The notes under the pieces are model-generated. The model was given only the letters and a program-made list of their open reading frames with translations, was not told where the DNA came from and did not search any database. Positions 14,815-22,942 of a stretch of 58,965 nucleotides of DNA are shown one piece after another. The stretch covers positions 1 to 58,965 of the forward strand of contig JAEDCN010000013.1 of NCBI GenBank assembly GCA_016294105.1, written 5' to 3'. The first letter of the stretch is position 1. Every line of letters starts with the position of its first letter. The DNA comes from Treponema sp. (GTDB taxonomy: Bacteria > Spirochaetota > Spirochaetia > Treponematales > Treponemataceae). A program made the position numbers and the translations under genes.

Positions 14815-15519
14815 TTAGCAAGAAATGCCAGCCTCTAGTGCAATATTGATCATGTTAGTAAAGGTGGTCTGTCGTTCCTCTGGTGTGGTGGCTTCTCCGG
14901 TGGCAATGTGATCGGAGACAGTGAGGATTGCCAGCGCCTTTCGATTGAATTTAGCAGCCAGGGTATACAACTCTGCTGCTTCCATCTCTATTCCTAAAAC
15001 ACCATACTTTGCCCAAAGTTTCCAATTTTCGTTTTCATCGTAGAAAAGATCGCTAGAAGTAACAGGTCCCTGCAGGGTTGCAATGCCAGCCTTTTGGGCG
15101 GCAGTGTAGGCTGCCATCAAAAGCTCAAAGTTGGCGGTGGGGGCAAAGTGGAGGCTTCCAAATCGCTGTACTGGCAGGGAAGAGTCGGTGCAGGCAGCGG
15201 TGGCCAAAATAGTGTCTCGAATCTTGGTGGAAGAATGAATTGCACCACAGGTTCCTACACGAATGGCCTTTTGCACGCCATAGAACTGGAACAGTTCATT
15301 CACATAGATGGAAAGAGAAGGCTGCCCCATTCCTGTCCCCTGTACGGAAATCTGCTTTCCCTTGTAGGTTCCTGTAAAGCCGTACATTCCTCGAACCTCG
15401 TTGTAACACTGAGCATTTTCAAGGAAATTCTCTGCAATGTATTTTGCCCGCAGGGGATCTCCCGGCAACAGGATGGTGTCGGCAATCTGGCCGTCTTTTG
15501 CGTTGATGTGTGTACTCAT
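14815..15519 (-). CDS. deoD: Purine nucleoside phosphorylase, DeoD type
   Basis: This 234-residue protein matches hexameric DeoD. The N-terminus M-S-T-H-I-N-A-K-D is followed by L-L-P-G-D-P-L-R-A, which binds phosphate. G-M-G-Q-P-S-L is near 63, G-I-E-M-E-A-A-E-L binds the ribose near 178, and the catalytic Asp lies in V-S-D-H near 204. GGAGGA lies 4 nt before ATG. Established: it splits purine nucleosides with phosphate for salvage, in line with the salvage lifestyle of treponemes. It is monocistronic, with its own promoter. Confidence 0.95.
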   Translation of the reverse strand: MSTHINAKDGQIADTILLPGDPLRAKYIAENFLENAQCYNEVRGMYGFTGTYKGKQISVQGTGMGQPSLSIYVNELFQFYGVQKAIRVGTCGAIHSSTKIRDTILATAACTDSSLPVQRFGSLHFAPTANFELLMAAYTAAQKAGIATLQGPVTSSDLFYDENENWKLWAKYGVLGIEMEAAELYTLAAKFNRKALAILTVSDHIATGEATTPEERQTTFTNMINIALEAGISC

Positions 15520-15560
15520 ATATTCCTCCGTAAACGAATGTGAGCAAGATTCTTATTTCT

Positions 15561-15589
15561 AGTATAACCCTTGGATGTTTAAAATACAA
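15561..15589 (-). promoter_or_regulatory. Promoter of deoD
   Basis: On the minus strand: TTGTAT (15584-15589), 17 bp, TATACT (15561-15566). Confidence 0.75.
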
Positions 15590-15636
15590 GGGAAACTCCA
15601 GATTCTTTGTTATATCAAGAAAGGTTAGTTTTCAAA

Positions 15637-16161
15637 TTAGGTTTTAATCCGCCTAAAAAGCTGGAACACGGTGGTATTGCCGTGGGGCAGTTCCCTCAAA
15701 TACACTTGATTGTCAGCTGGCTCCCATTCCTCCCACAAAAACTCAAGCCACAGGGCTTCTGCAGCCTTTATGGGGTTCTTATCGCTGGTGTAATCACTTT
15801 GAACAAAGCCATAGGTTCCGGCAGGAAGGGATTGTTGCCCCTTTGTGTCCATGTCCTCTGGAAGCACCACTTCTATGGAACCGTCTGTATTGGAGGGAAT
15901 GCCATAGCCACAGAATTCCCCCTGGCAAAGATATTGTTCAGCTGTTGGTTCCAGATTCTTTCTGTTCACCTGGGTGCAAAACCGTGTCAGCCGTTCCCCG
16001 GTAAGCCCTGCAGCTTCTACTGCAGAAGCAGTTTCTGATGAAAAGTTCTGGGGGCAGTGGATTCCATTGAGTTCTGCCTCTGCTAAATCATTATTTCCTT
16101 TATTCACCTGAAAATACAGTAAGTCCTTGAATAATTCCAGTCGTCTGATTGTGTAATCCAT
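15637..16161 (-). CDS. Hypothetical protein
   Basis: This 174-residue soluble protein has no signal peptide or recognised domain. It is acidic and rich in Glu, Asn and aromatic residues, and includes a Y-L-C-Q-G-E-F-C-G-Y-G segment. I take the ATG at 16161 rather than a TTG 24 nt upstream, because a -10 box TATACT ends only 6 nt before this ATG and no Shine-Dalgarno sequence is present. The mRNA is probably leaderless. Function unknown. Confidence 0.6.
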   Translation of the reverse strand: MDYTIRRLELFKDLLYFQVNKGNNDLAEAELNGIHCPQNFSSETASAVEAAGLTGERLTRFCTQVNRKNLEPTAEQYLCQGEFCGYGIPSNTDGSIEVVLPEDMDTKGQQSLPAGTYGFVQSDYTSDKNPIKAAEALWLEFLWEEWEPADNQVYLRELPHGNTTVFQLFRRIKT

Positions 16162-16167
16162 GGAAGA

Positions 16168-16196
16168 AGTATAGCGAATTTTCAATTTTTTTTCAG
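16168..16196 (-). promoter_or_regulatory. Promoter abutting the 16161 start (leaderless candidate)
   Basis: On the minus strand: CTGAAA (16191-16196), 17 bp, TATACT (16168-16173), then 6 nt and ATG. Confidence 0.6.
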
Positions 16197-16305
16197 TTTT
16201 TTCTGGAAAAATGCATTTTTTTTAAAGTCCAACCATATAATATTTTATGAGGATAAGATTTTGGCCAAAATTTTCCTTCCAAAATATTTTAAGATGGAGG
16301 TTGTT

Positions 16306-17481
16306 TTGAAAAAATTTTGCAGTAAAAAGATTGATTCCTGTGGCCTTTGCTTTTTTGTTGCCTTGTTCTTGATGGGTTTTAGTATTTTTTCAGTTTCTTG
16401 TAAGATGACGGCGGAAGGAATCATCTCTGCTTCAGATGATGTGGAAAGTCCCATTCTCTTGGATTTTTCTCAGGATTCAGCTGAAAGCCTGTCTTTGTCT
16501 TTTACCGAAGCAGTGCAGCTTTCCAATCTGGAGGTTCGTTCGGGAAATCTTTCCACCATAGGGGAGCTTGTTTTGTCCCAGAATCACATGGTTGTTGAAC
16601 CGATACCTTTCCAGACTTCTCGTGATTCCCAGAGTGTGGAGGCAACGAATGCTGAAGCAGTCGGCACCTGTGTTCAAGTTGTTTTCACCGAAAGCCAGCA
16701 GCTGGAAATGGGGGCCACCTATATTTTCTCTGGCATCGCCCATGATCAGGAGGGAAACAGCCTCTTGTTTCAGGTACCCTTCTACGGTTTTAATCGGAAT
16801 GTGGCCGGAGTGGTTTTAAGCGAGGTGAGTTCTGAGTATGACAAGCCAAAGGTGGAGTTTATCGAATTGTATGTTCACCGCTCAGGAAATTTGGCAGGAA
16901 TTGAGTTGTATTCTGTGAACAAAAATTTTAAATATGTGTTTCCTGCGGTGGAGGTATCTGCAGGAGAATATATTGTGCTTCACATGAGAACCCTTGAGGA
17001 AGAAAGTGGTCATGTGGATGAGCTTGACAATAATCTTTCTGCTTCTACTGCCTCTGATTCCTGTACTGGGGTGCGGGATTTATGGGTTTCTTCCACATCA
17101 GAAATTATTGGTACTAGCGATGTACTTGTGCTGAGGGAAAGGGCCAAGGGAAAATTGATGGATGCCCTTTTGTATATCAGTCCTAAGGTTTCCGACACTA
17201 GTAAAAAGAAAATTCTTCCTGCTGGAGAGGATGTTATAGCTGAGGGTGGCTGGATTGCAGGTGAGGATGGGGAGTCCTGGCTTTCTAGTGATGGTATGAC
17301 TACAGTGAACAGAAGTCTTTCCCGTCAGAATATTTTAGAAATTCAACAGGCCTCCACAGCTTTACAAGAAATTCCTGTTGCCAGCAAGGATGCTTGGATT
17401 GTCACTATGAATCATAAGCAGACAAAGGAACCTGGGGTTACACCGGGTTTACCCAATTCTTCCACCAAATACACCAAGTAA
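16306..17481 (+). CDS. Lipoprotein, probable lamin-tail-domain type
   Basis: This protein of about 391 residues starts at TTG 16306. GGAGG lies 5 nt upstream, and this start gives a normal basic lipoprotein signal ending F-S-V-S-C. A TATAAT sits at about 16236. The middle (about 165-260) resembles a lamin-tail domain: L-S-E-V-S-S-E ... K-V-E-F-I-E-L-Y, N-L-A-G-I-E-L-Y-S-V, then G-E-Y-I-V-L-H. The end has P-G-V-T-P-G-L-P-N, also common in that domain. Established: bacterial lamin-tail domains occur in envelope and extracellular proteins, and their role is mostly unknown. It is monocistronic with a terminator and lies upstream of the rimP operon. Confidence 0.65.
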   Translation: MKKFCSKKIDSCGLCFFVALFLMGFSIFSVSCKMTAEGIISASDDVESPILLDFSQDSAESLSLSFTEAVQLSNLEVRSGNLSTIGELVLSQNHMVVEPIPFQTSRDSQSVEATNAEAVGTCVQVVFTESQQLEMGATYIFSGIAHDQEGNSLLFQVPFYGFNRNVAGVVLSEVSSEYDKPKVEFIELYVHRSGNLAGIELYSVNKNFKYVFPAVEVSAGEYIVLHMRTLEEESGHVDELDNNLSASTASDSCTGVRDLWVSSTSEIIGTSDVLVLRERAKGKLMDALLYISPKVSDTSKKKILPAGEDVIAEGGWIAGEDGESWLSSDGMTTVNRSLSRQNILEIQQASTALQEIPVASKDAWIVTMNHKQTKEPGVTPGLPNSSTKYTK

Positions 17482-17490
17482 CTGATTTTA

Positions 17491-17512
17491 GGGTGGCTTT
17501 TGCCACCCTTTG
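17491..17512 (+). terminator. Terminator after the lipoprotein gene
   Basis: GGGTGGC pairs with GCCACCC around TTTT, followed by TTTGT. The T-run is short, so strength is moderate. Confidence 0.6.
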
Positions 17513-17555
17513 TGCATATTTCTTCAATAGTATGATTGTTTCTGTTTGCTTTCTC

Positions 17556-17584
17556 TTGACATTTTTCCTGTGGTGGAGTATATT
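17556..17584 (+). promoter_or_regulatory. Promoter of the rimP-nusA-infB operon
   Basis: TTGACA (17556-17561), 17 bp, TATATT (17579-17584). It lies about 120 nt before rimP. Confidence 0.8.
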
Positions 17585-17618
17585 GAAAAAGAACAATAAT
17601 AGTATCCATTTTGGTTGG

Positions 17619-17643
17619 GAGTCGTTCAAACGGCTCTTTTTTT
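17619..17643 (+). terminator. Attenuator-like terminator in the rimP leader
   Basis: GAGTCGTT (17619-17626) pairs with AACGGCTC (17629-17636, one T-G pair), followed by seven T. It lies between the operon promoter and the rimP start with no gene before it, so it should act as an attenuator. Confidence 0.7.
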
Positions 17644-17703
17644 ATATTCACAGGGCAAGTTTTTGGGAATTATATCCAAAACAGGGCCTTTTTCGGAGTG
17701 TTG

Positions 17704-18210
17704 GTGGAATACATATCACTTGATTCTATACCTCATTTTGCTGATTGTAGCCCCTTGGTAACAGGCTTGGGCTACGTGCTTGTGGATCTTAAGGTTGTAC
17801 CACAGAATGGTTCAATCAAAGTAACCGCTGTCATTACAAAACCTGCTGGTGATTCCGGTGCTGTCGGTGTTAACGACTGTGCCCGTGTCCACCGTGCCCT
17901 GCTTCCTCGTCTTGAAGCAGTATTAGATTCCCAAGATATTTACATGGAAGTTGCTTCCCCTGGAATGGAGCGGCTTATCAAGAATCCAGCAGAATTCGCC
18001 CTGTTTGTGGGGCGTTACGTTCGTGTATGGGATAGTCAGATTACGGATTGGGTGGCAGGAAAAATTATTTCCTCCGATGACCAATCCATAACATTGGAGC
18101 TCGTTGGAGAAGGGGTGACGGAAGAGTCTGCACAGATGCAGGCTGGACAAGTCAGTACAATTCCCTACCAGCGAATATCAAAAGCTAAACTATTACAGTT
18201 AGGAGGCTAG
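17704..18210 (+). CDS. rimP: Ribosome maturation factor RimP
   Basis: This 168-residue protein has a GTG start at 17704, with CGGAG 5 nt upstream. The longer reading frame to the left would cross the attenuator hairpin. It matches RimP: G-L-G-Y-x-L-V-D-L near 20, V-N-D-C-A-R-V-H-R (the family C-x-x-x-S/H region), and V-A-S-P-G-M-E-R-L-I-K near 90. A C-terminal SH3-like part follows. Established: RimP acts in 30S subunit assembly, and rimP-nusA-infB is a widely kept operon. nusA starts 2 nt after its stop. Confidence 0.9.
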   Translation: MEYISLDSIPHFADCSPLVTGLGYVLVDLKVVPQNGSIKVTAVITKPAGDSGAVGVNDCARVHRALLPRLEAVLDSQDIYMEVASPGMERLIKNPAEFALFVGRYVRVWDSQITDWVAGKIISSDDQSITLELVGEGVTEESAQMQAGQVSTIPYQRISKAKLLQLGG

Positions 18211-18212
18211 GC

Positions 18213-19709
18213 ATGTCCTCTCAGATGGCAGAAGCTATACGCCAGTTGATTCAAGAGAAGGGGCTTCCCGAAAAAGCGGTACTCACCATGATAGAGGATA
18301 CATTGAAGGCCGCTTACAAGCGAGAATTCGGTACAAACGAAAATGCTGTTGTAGAATTCGCAGAAGACTTGTCGGAAGTGTATCTGTATTCCAAGAAGAT
18401 TGTAGTTGATGGTGTCTACGATCCCGCCATTGAGATTGAGCTGGAGGATGCTCTTAAGCTTAATGCCGATGCAGAAATCGGAGATGAAATCGTTCTTCCT
18501 GTGGATCCCAAAAGCTTTGGTCGCTCCATTGTTCAGACTGGAAAGCAAACAGCCCACCAGTCTTTGTCAGAGATTCAAAAGGACCGACTCTACGCTGAGT
18601 TCAAGGACAAGGTGGGAGAGGTGATGGTTGGTTACTTCCAGCGTGAGGACATGCGGGAAGGCAAGAATAAAGGAACCATCTACGTCGATTTGGGTAAGGT
18701 TGAAGGAATTTTGCCCAAACGGAACCAGTCTCCCCGGGAGCGATTTGAAAAGAACGACAGAATTCGTGCCATCGTTACCGAGGTAAAAAAGACCAATTCC
18801 AAGGGTGGCCCTGGTTTGCAGCTGGTGTTGTCCCGCACCGACCCTGATTTCGTTCGAAGAATCATGGAGCAGGAAATCCCAGAAACCTACGACAAGACGG
18901 TGGAAATCTACAAGATTGTTCGTGAGCCTGGATACCGCACTAAGGTGGCAGTTTATTCCCACCGCGAGGATATTGACCCCGTTGGAGCCTGTGTTGGTCA
19001 GAAGGGTGTTCGCATTCAGTCCGTTATCCGTGAGCTAGACGGCGAAAAAATCGATATTCTGAAATACGATCCTGACCCAGCAGAATTCATTAAGAATGCC
19101 CTGTCTCCCGCAGAGGTTACTTCTGTAATGATTCTTGATGCCGACAAGCGCCAGGCTTTGGCTTGTGTGCCTGATAGCCAGTTCTCTTTGGCAATTGGAA
19201 AGCAGGGCTTGAACGTGCGGTTGGCCAACCGATTGGTGGACTGGAACATCGACGTAAAGACTGACGAAGAGTATGAGGAATGCTCACAGCTCATCGCTGA
19301 GTCTCGAAAGGCTGCAGAAAGTTTGTTCATTCAGGAGGAAGATACCATCTCCACCTTGGAGGAATTGCCCGGCGTAGATCAGACCGTGGTGGCCCTCTTG
19401 AAGGAGAATGATATTGTAGATATTGGTCAGTTCCTGGATGCCTTGGATAAGGGCGCCTTGTCTGGAATTGAAGGCTTGTCTGCTGAAAGCATTGCCGCCT
19501 TGGAGAGCCTCATCAATGAAGAGGTTGAGTTGGTGGAAGAAGAAGCTGCTTCTACAGATGAGTTTGTTGCTGAGGAAGAAATCTTGGCTGAGGATGACGA
19601 TGAAGAGGAATATCGCTGTCCTGAATGTAATACCAAGATCACAATCGATATGACAGCTTGTCCAAATTGTGGTATCGGTCTTAGTTTTGAGGTTGTGGAC
19701 GAGGAATAG
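18213..19709 (+). CDS. nusA: Transcription termination/antitermination factor NusA
   Basis: This 498-residue protein has TAGGAGG 6 nt before ATG. The NusA N-terminal domain (1 to about 125) is followed by an S1 domain (about 135-200) and KH1/KH2 (about 230-345, with V-G-A-C-V-G-Q-K-G-V-R and F-S-L-A-I-G-K-Q-G-L-N). A helix-hairpin-helix repeat follows near 385-430 (L-E-E-L-P-G-V-D). After an acidic linker, a C-terminal zinc ribbon has Cys469, 472, 483 and 486. Established: NusA binds RNA polymerase and nascent RNA and modulates pausing and termination. The zinc ribbon is not part of the usual NusA. An attenuator in the operon leader offers a route for self-control. Confidence 0.95.
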   Translation: MSSQMAEAIRQLIQEKGLPEKAVLTMIEDTLKAAYKREFGTNENAVVEFAEDLSEVYLYSKKIVVDGVYDPAIEIELEDALKLNADAEIGDEIVLPVDPKSFGRSIVQTGKQTAHQSLSEIQKDRLYAEFKDKVGEVMVGYFQREDMREGKNKGTIYVDLGKVEGILPKRNQSPRERFEKNDRIRAIVTEVKKTNSKGGPGLQLVLSRTDPDFVRRIMEQEIPETYDKTVEIYKIVREPGYRTKVAVYSHREDIDPVGACVGQKGVRIQSVIRELDGEKIDILKYDPDPAEFIKNALSPAEVTSVMILDADKRQALACVPDSQFSLAIGKQGLNVRLANRLVDWNIDVKTDEEYEECSQLIAESRKAAESLFIQEEDTISTLEELPGVDQTVVALLKENDIVDIGQFLDALDKGALSGIEGLSAESIAALESLINEEVELVEEEAASTDEFVAEEEILAEDDDEEEYRCPECNTKITIDMTACPNCGIGLSFEVVDEE

Positions 19710-19717
19710 GATAGAAT

Positions 19718-22513
19718 ATGGCGGATGATACAGAAAAGAAACTAAACGAAGCGGAAAACAAGCCAAAGGTTAAGTTGATTAAGAAAAAGAACGATGTGGC
19801 TCAATCTTTTCAGGAGGCAGAAAAGACACCTGCTGCTAGCACCAATAGTGCCAGCGTAAGTGCACCTGCCAAGGCTGCTGAGCCTAAGTTAAATGGATCT
19901 GGAGCCCCTGAAAGGAAGAAGGTGGTGGTGGTAAAGAAGAAAAGTCCCGCACCACAGCAACAGGGCAAGCAGGAGCCTTCCAAGAATGCTTCTGCTGGAA
20001 CTCATGGAAGTGGAGCTCCATCAAATGCTGCACCTGTGGAATCATCCGCTACAAATTCACCAGCAAAGGAAGCTCCTACTGCACCCAAGCAAAAGGACAA
20101 TGGCGGGGAGCAAGCTACCACACAAAAGCTAAAGGCAACTACCTTTGAGCTGAGTCCTAGTCGACCCAACGTAAAGGCTGGAAATCTTTCAGACAAGCCT
20201 CGTGGTGGCGGTTATAACAGAGGTCATCGAGATGGCAACTATCAACGCCGTGATGGAGGTTTCTCTGGCACCCAGGCTCGTGAAGGCTTCCAGAACCGTC
20301 AGGGTGGCTACAATCGTGGTCAAGGTGGCCAGGGTGGAGGCCAGGGTGGCGGTTACAACCGTGGTCAGGGTGGCCAGGGGGGCTATAACCGTCAGGGTGG
20401 CCAGGGCGGATTTAACCGTGGTCAGGGTGGCTACAACCGTGGTCAGGGTGGTCAAGGCGGTTTTAACCGTCAGGGCGGCCAAGGTGGCCAGGGTGGATTT
20501 AACCGAGGACAGGGTAGGCCTGGCTTCGGTGGCCCACGTCCCGGTGGATTTGGTGGAGGAGCACCTGCCCCCATGGAGGAGGCAAAGAAGGTTCCCGCTA
20601 AAAAGACCTTTAAGGGAAAGAAGCCTGTTTACCGTAAGGATCGGGAAGACGAGAACTTCTTTGAAGATAGAAACCAGAAGAAAAAGCAGGCAGCCTCTGC
20701 CAGTGCAGTACCTGCTTCCATCGAGATTATGGAGACAATCTCCGTGTCTGACCTGGCAAAGAAGATGAACCTGAAGGCTTCTGAAATCATTGCCAAACTC
20801 ATGTCCATGGGAATGATGGTTTCCATCACCCAGTCCATTGATGCGGACACTGCCACCTTGCTGGCTTCTGAGTACGATTGCGATGTACATATCATTAGCT
20901 TGTACGATGAGACCGTTATCGAAAGTGATACTGGTGCAGAGGGAGATTTGGAGGTTCGTCCTCCCGTTGTTACCATCATGGGTCACGTTGACCATGGTAA
21001 GACCAAGACCTTGGATGCCATCCGCAGTACTCGCGTGGCAGAAGGTGAGTTCGGTGGAATTACCCAGCATATTGGTGCCTACATGGTGGAAACAGAAAAG
21101 GGACGCATTACCTTCTTGGATACACCTGGTCACGAAGCATTTACCATGATGCGTGCTCGTGGTGCCAAGATTACCGATATTGTTGTTCTGGTGGTTGCCG
21201 CAGATGACGGTGTTATGCCCCAGACTATCGAAGCTATCAATCACGCCAAGGATGCAAATGTACCTATAATCGTGGCGGTAAACAAGATTGATAAGCCTGA
21301 GGCAAACCCTGACCGTGTAAAGACACAGCTTTCTGATTTGGGATTGGTACCAGAGGATTGGGGTGGAGATACCCAGTTTGTTCATATCAGTGCCTTGAAG
21401 AAGGAAGGTTTGGACGATCTGTTGGACGCTATTCTCTTGCAGGCTGAAGTTCTGGAGCTTAAGGCTACCTGGAATTGCCGTGCCGAAGGAAAGATTATTG
21501 AATCCCGTGTTGACCATGGACGTGGTGTTGTGGCTACTGTCATTGTGGAGCGAGGAACCCTTTCCACTGGAGACCCCTTCGTGGCAGGAATTTATTCCGG
21601 CCGTGTTCGTGCCATCTTCAACGATCGTGGAGAAAAGATTAAGGAAGCTACTCCCAGTATGCCAGTTGAAATTCTTGGTATGGAATCCATGCCCAACGCT
21701 GGTGACCCCTTCCAGGTAACTGACACTGAAAAAACTGCTCGCTCTATTTCTTCCAAGCGTCAGGAATTGAAGCGCTTTGAGGATGCTAAGAGCGTACGCA
21801 AGGTTACCTTGGACAATCTTTATGACACCATCGATGCCGGTGGAATTATGGAACTGAAGGTTATTATCAAGGCAGACGTGCAGGGTTCTGCAGAAGCCCT
21901 CAAATCCTCCTTGGAAAAGCTTTCTACCAGAGACATTCGGTTAGTGGTTATCCACTCATCTGCTGGTGCTATCAACGAAAGCGACGTTATGTTGGCTGCT
22001 GCTGACTCCAACGCCATTATCATCGGATTTAACGTTCGACCCACTCCCAAGGCAAAGATTATTGCCGACCAGGAAAAGGTTGACATCCGCAAATACAATG
22101 TTATCTACAAGTGTGTGGAAGAAATTACCCTCGCTATGGAAGGTATGCTGAAGCCCGACGTAAAGGAAGAGGTAACTGGTATGGTAGAGGTTCGGGATAC
22201 CTTCCGTGTTCCAAAGGTGGGCCTCATCGCTGGTTCCTACGTTATCCAGGGTATCGTAAAGCGAACCTCCAGTGTCAACGTTATTCGTGAGGGAATCGTT
22301 ATTTACAGCGGAAAGATTTCTTCTCTGAAGCGATTTAAGGATGACGTTAAGGAAGTTAACACTGGATACGAGTGCGGTATCGGTATCGATAGCTGGCAGG
22401 ACATTCAGGTGGGAGACCAGCTGGAAATCTTCGAGTATGTAGAAGTTGCCCGCAAGCTGGGAGATTCCGCTCCTTTACTGAGACCTGATGAAGCTGGAGG
22501 AGACAAGGCATAA
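19718..22513 (+). CDS. infB: Translation initiation factor IF-2
   Basis: This 931-residue protein has AGGA 6 nt before ATG. The N-terminal ~330 residues are low-complexity: a Lys/Ala/Pro part, then about 12 RGG-like units of the G-G-Y-N-R-G-Q / G-G-F-N-R kind. An IF2-N helix domain (S-V-S-D-L-A-K-K-M-N near 343) leads to the GTPase with G1 G-H-V-D-H-G-K-T near 421, D-T-P-G-H-E near 468 and N-K-I-D near 522. IF2 domains 2, 3 and 4 follow. Established: IF-2 places initiator tRNA on the 30S subunit. Arg/Gly repeats usually bind RNA. rbfA starts on the next base after its stop. Confidence 0.95.
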   Translation: MADDTEKKLNEAENKPKVKLIKKKNDVAQSFQEAEKTPAASTNSASVSAPAKAAEPKLNGSGAPERKKVVVVKKKSPAPQQQGKQEPSKNASAGTHGSGAPSNAAPVESSATNSPAKEAPTAPKQKDNGGEQATTQKLKATTFELSPSRPNVKAGNLSDKPRGGGYNRGHRDGNYQRRDGGFSGTQAREGFQNRQGGYNRGQGGQGGGQGGGYNRGQGGQGGYNRQGGQGGFNRGQGGYNRGQGGQGGFNRQGGQGGQGGFNRGQGRPGFGGPRPGGFGGGAPAPMEEAKKVPAKKTFKGKKPVYRKDREDENFFEDRNQKKKQAASASAVPASIEIMETISVSDLAKKMNLKASEIIAKLMSMGMMVSITQSIDADTATLLASEYDCDVHIISLYDETVIESDTGAEGDLEVRPPVVTIMGHVDHGKTKTLDAIRSTRVAEGEFGGITQHIGAYMVETEKGRITFLDTPGHEAFTMMRARGAKITDIVVLVVAADDGVMPQTIEAINHAKDANVPIIVAVNKIDKPEANPDRVKTQLSDLGLVPEDWGGDTQFVHISALKKEGLDDLLDAILLQAEVLELKATWNCRAEGKIIESRVDHGRGVVATVIVERGTLSTGDPFVAGIYSGRVRAIFNDRGEKIKEATPSMPVEILGMESMPNAGDPFQVTDTEKTARSISSKRQELKRFEDAKSVRKVTLDNLYDTIDAGGIMELKVIIKADVQGSAEALKSSLEKLSTRDIRLVVIHSSAGAINESDVMLAAADSNAIIIGFNVRPTPKAKIIADQEKVDIRKYNVIYKCVEEITLAMEGMLKPDVKEEVTGMVEVRDTFRVPKVGLIAGSYVIQGIVKRTSSVNVIREGIVIYSGKISSLKRFKDDVKEVNTGYECGIGIDSWQDIQVGDQLEIFEYVEVARKLGDSAPLLRPDEAGGDKA
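20280..20530 (+). repeat. Degenerate tandem repeat in infB (RGG-like)
   Basis: Variable 24-39 bp units built from GGTGGC, CAGGGTGGC and (A)ACCGTGGTCAGGG encode Gly/Gln/Arg/Asn/Tyr-rich motifs. The frame is kept throughout. Such repeats can change in number between strains. Confidence 0.8.
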
Positions 22514-22942
22514 ATGGGTTCCTTTCGACTTGTACGATTAGGTGAACAAATCCGGGAAGAAATCTCCAAAATGATTCTTTCCGGACAGATAAAGGATCCT
22601 CGTGTTTCCACCTTCCTTTCCATCAATAGGGTGGATGTTTCAGGAGACTTGGGCTATGCCAAGGTCTATGTCTCCAGCTTTATGAGCGGAAAGGAAACGG
22701 AAAAGGGGGTGCGGGGTTTACAAAGTGCCGCAGGCTTTATTCAGTCCACCATCGGAAGAAAATTAACTATCCGCCAGTTCCCAAAGCTTACCTTTGTTGC
22801 TGACTCCAGCATCAAGGAAGGCTTTGAGATGGTGCGTAAATTGAATCAGCTGGAAGCAGAGGAGGCCGCATTGGAGGCTTCCCGCAGTGAGTCCCAAGCC
22901 CTGGAAGGGGATGGGGATTCTTCCACAAGCGGGGAGAACTAA
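22514..22942 (+). CDS. rbfA: Ribosome-binding factor A
   Basis: This 142-residue protein starts directly after the infB stop, with GGAGGAG within the end of infB. It shows the RbfA KH-like pattern: R-x-x-R-L-G-E-Q-I-R-E-E-I at 5-17, D-P-R-V (29-32), and L-G-Y-A-K-V-Y-V-S near 46. It ends with an acidic Ser-rich tail. Established: RbfA matures the 5' end of 16S rRNA and is needed at low temperature. It overlaps the start of truB, so translation is probably coupled. Confidence 0.9.
   Translation: MGSFRLVRLGEQIREEISKMILSGQIKDPRVSTFLSINRVDVSGDLGYAKVYVSSFMSGKETEKGVRGLQSAAGFIQSTIGRKLTIRQFPKLTFVADSSIKEGFEMVRKLNQLEAEEAALEASRSESQALEGDGDSSTSGEN

Noticed and set aside
20280..20530. CRISPR-like repeats
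   Set aside because: Units are coding, adjacent and degenerate, without spacers of constant length.
20189..21517. 442-codon open frame antisense to infB
   Set aside because: It overlaps the RGG-repeat and GTPase parts of a certain gene, has Thr/Leu-rich low-complexity sequence caused by the repeats, and has no ribosome site.
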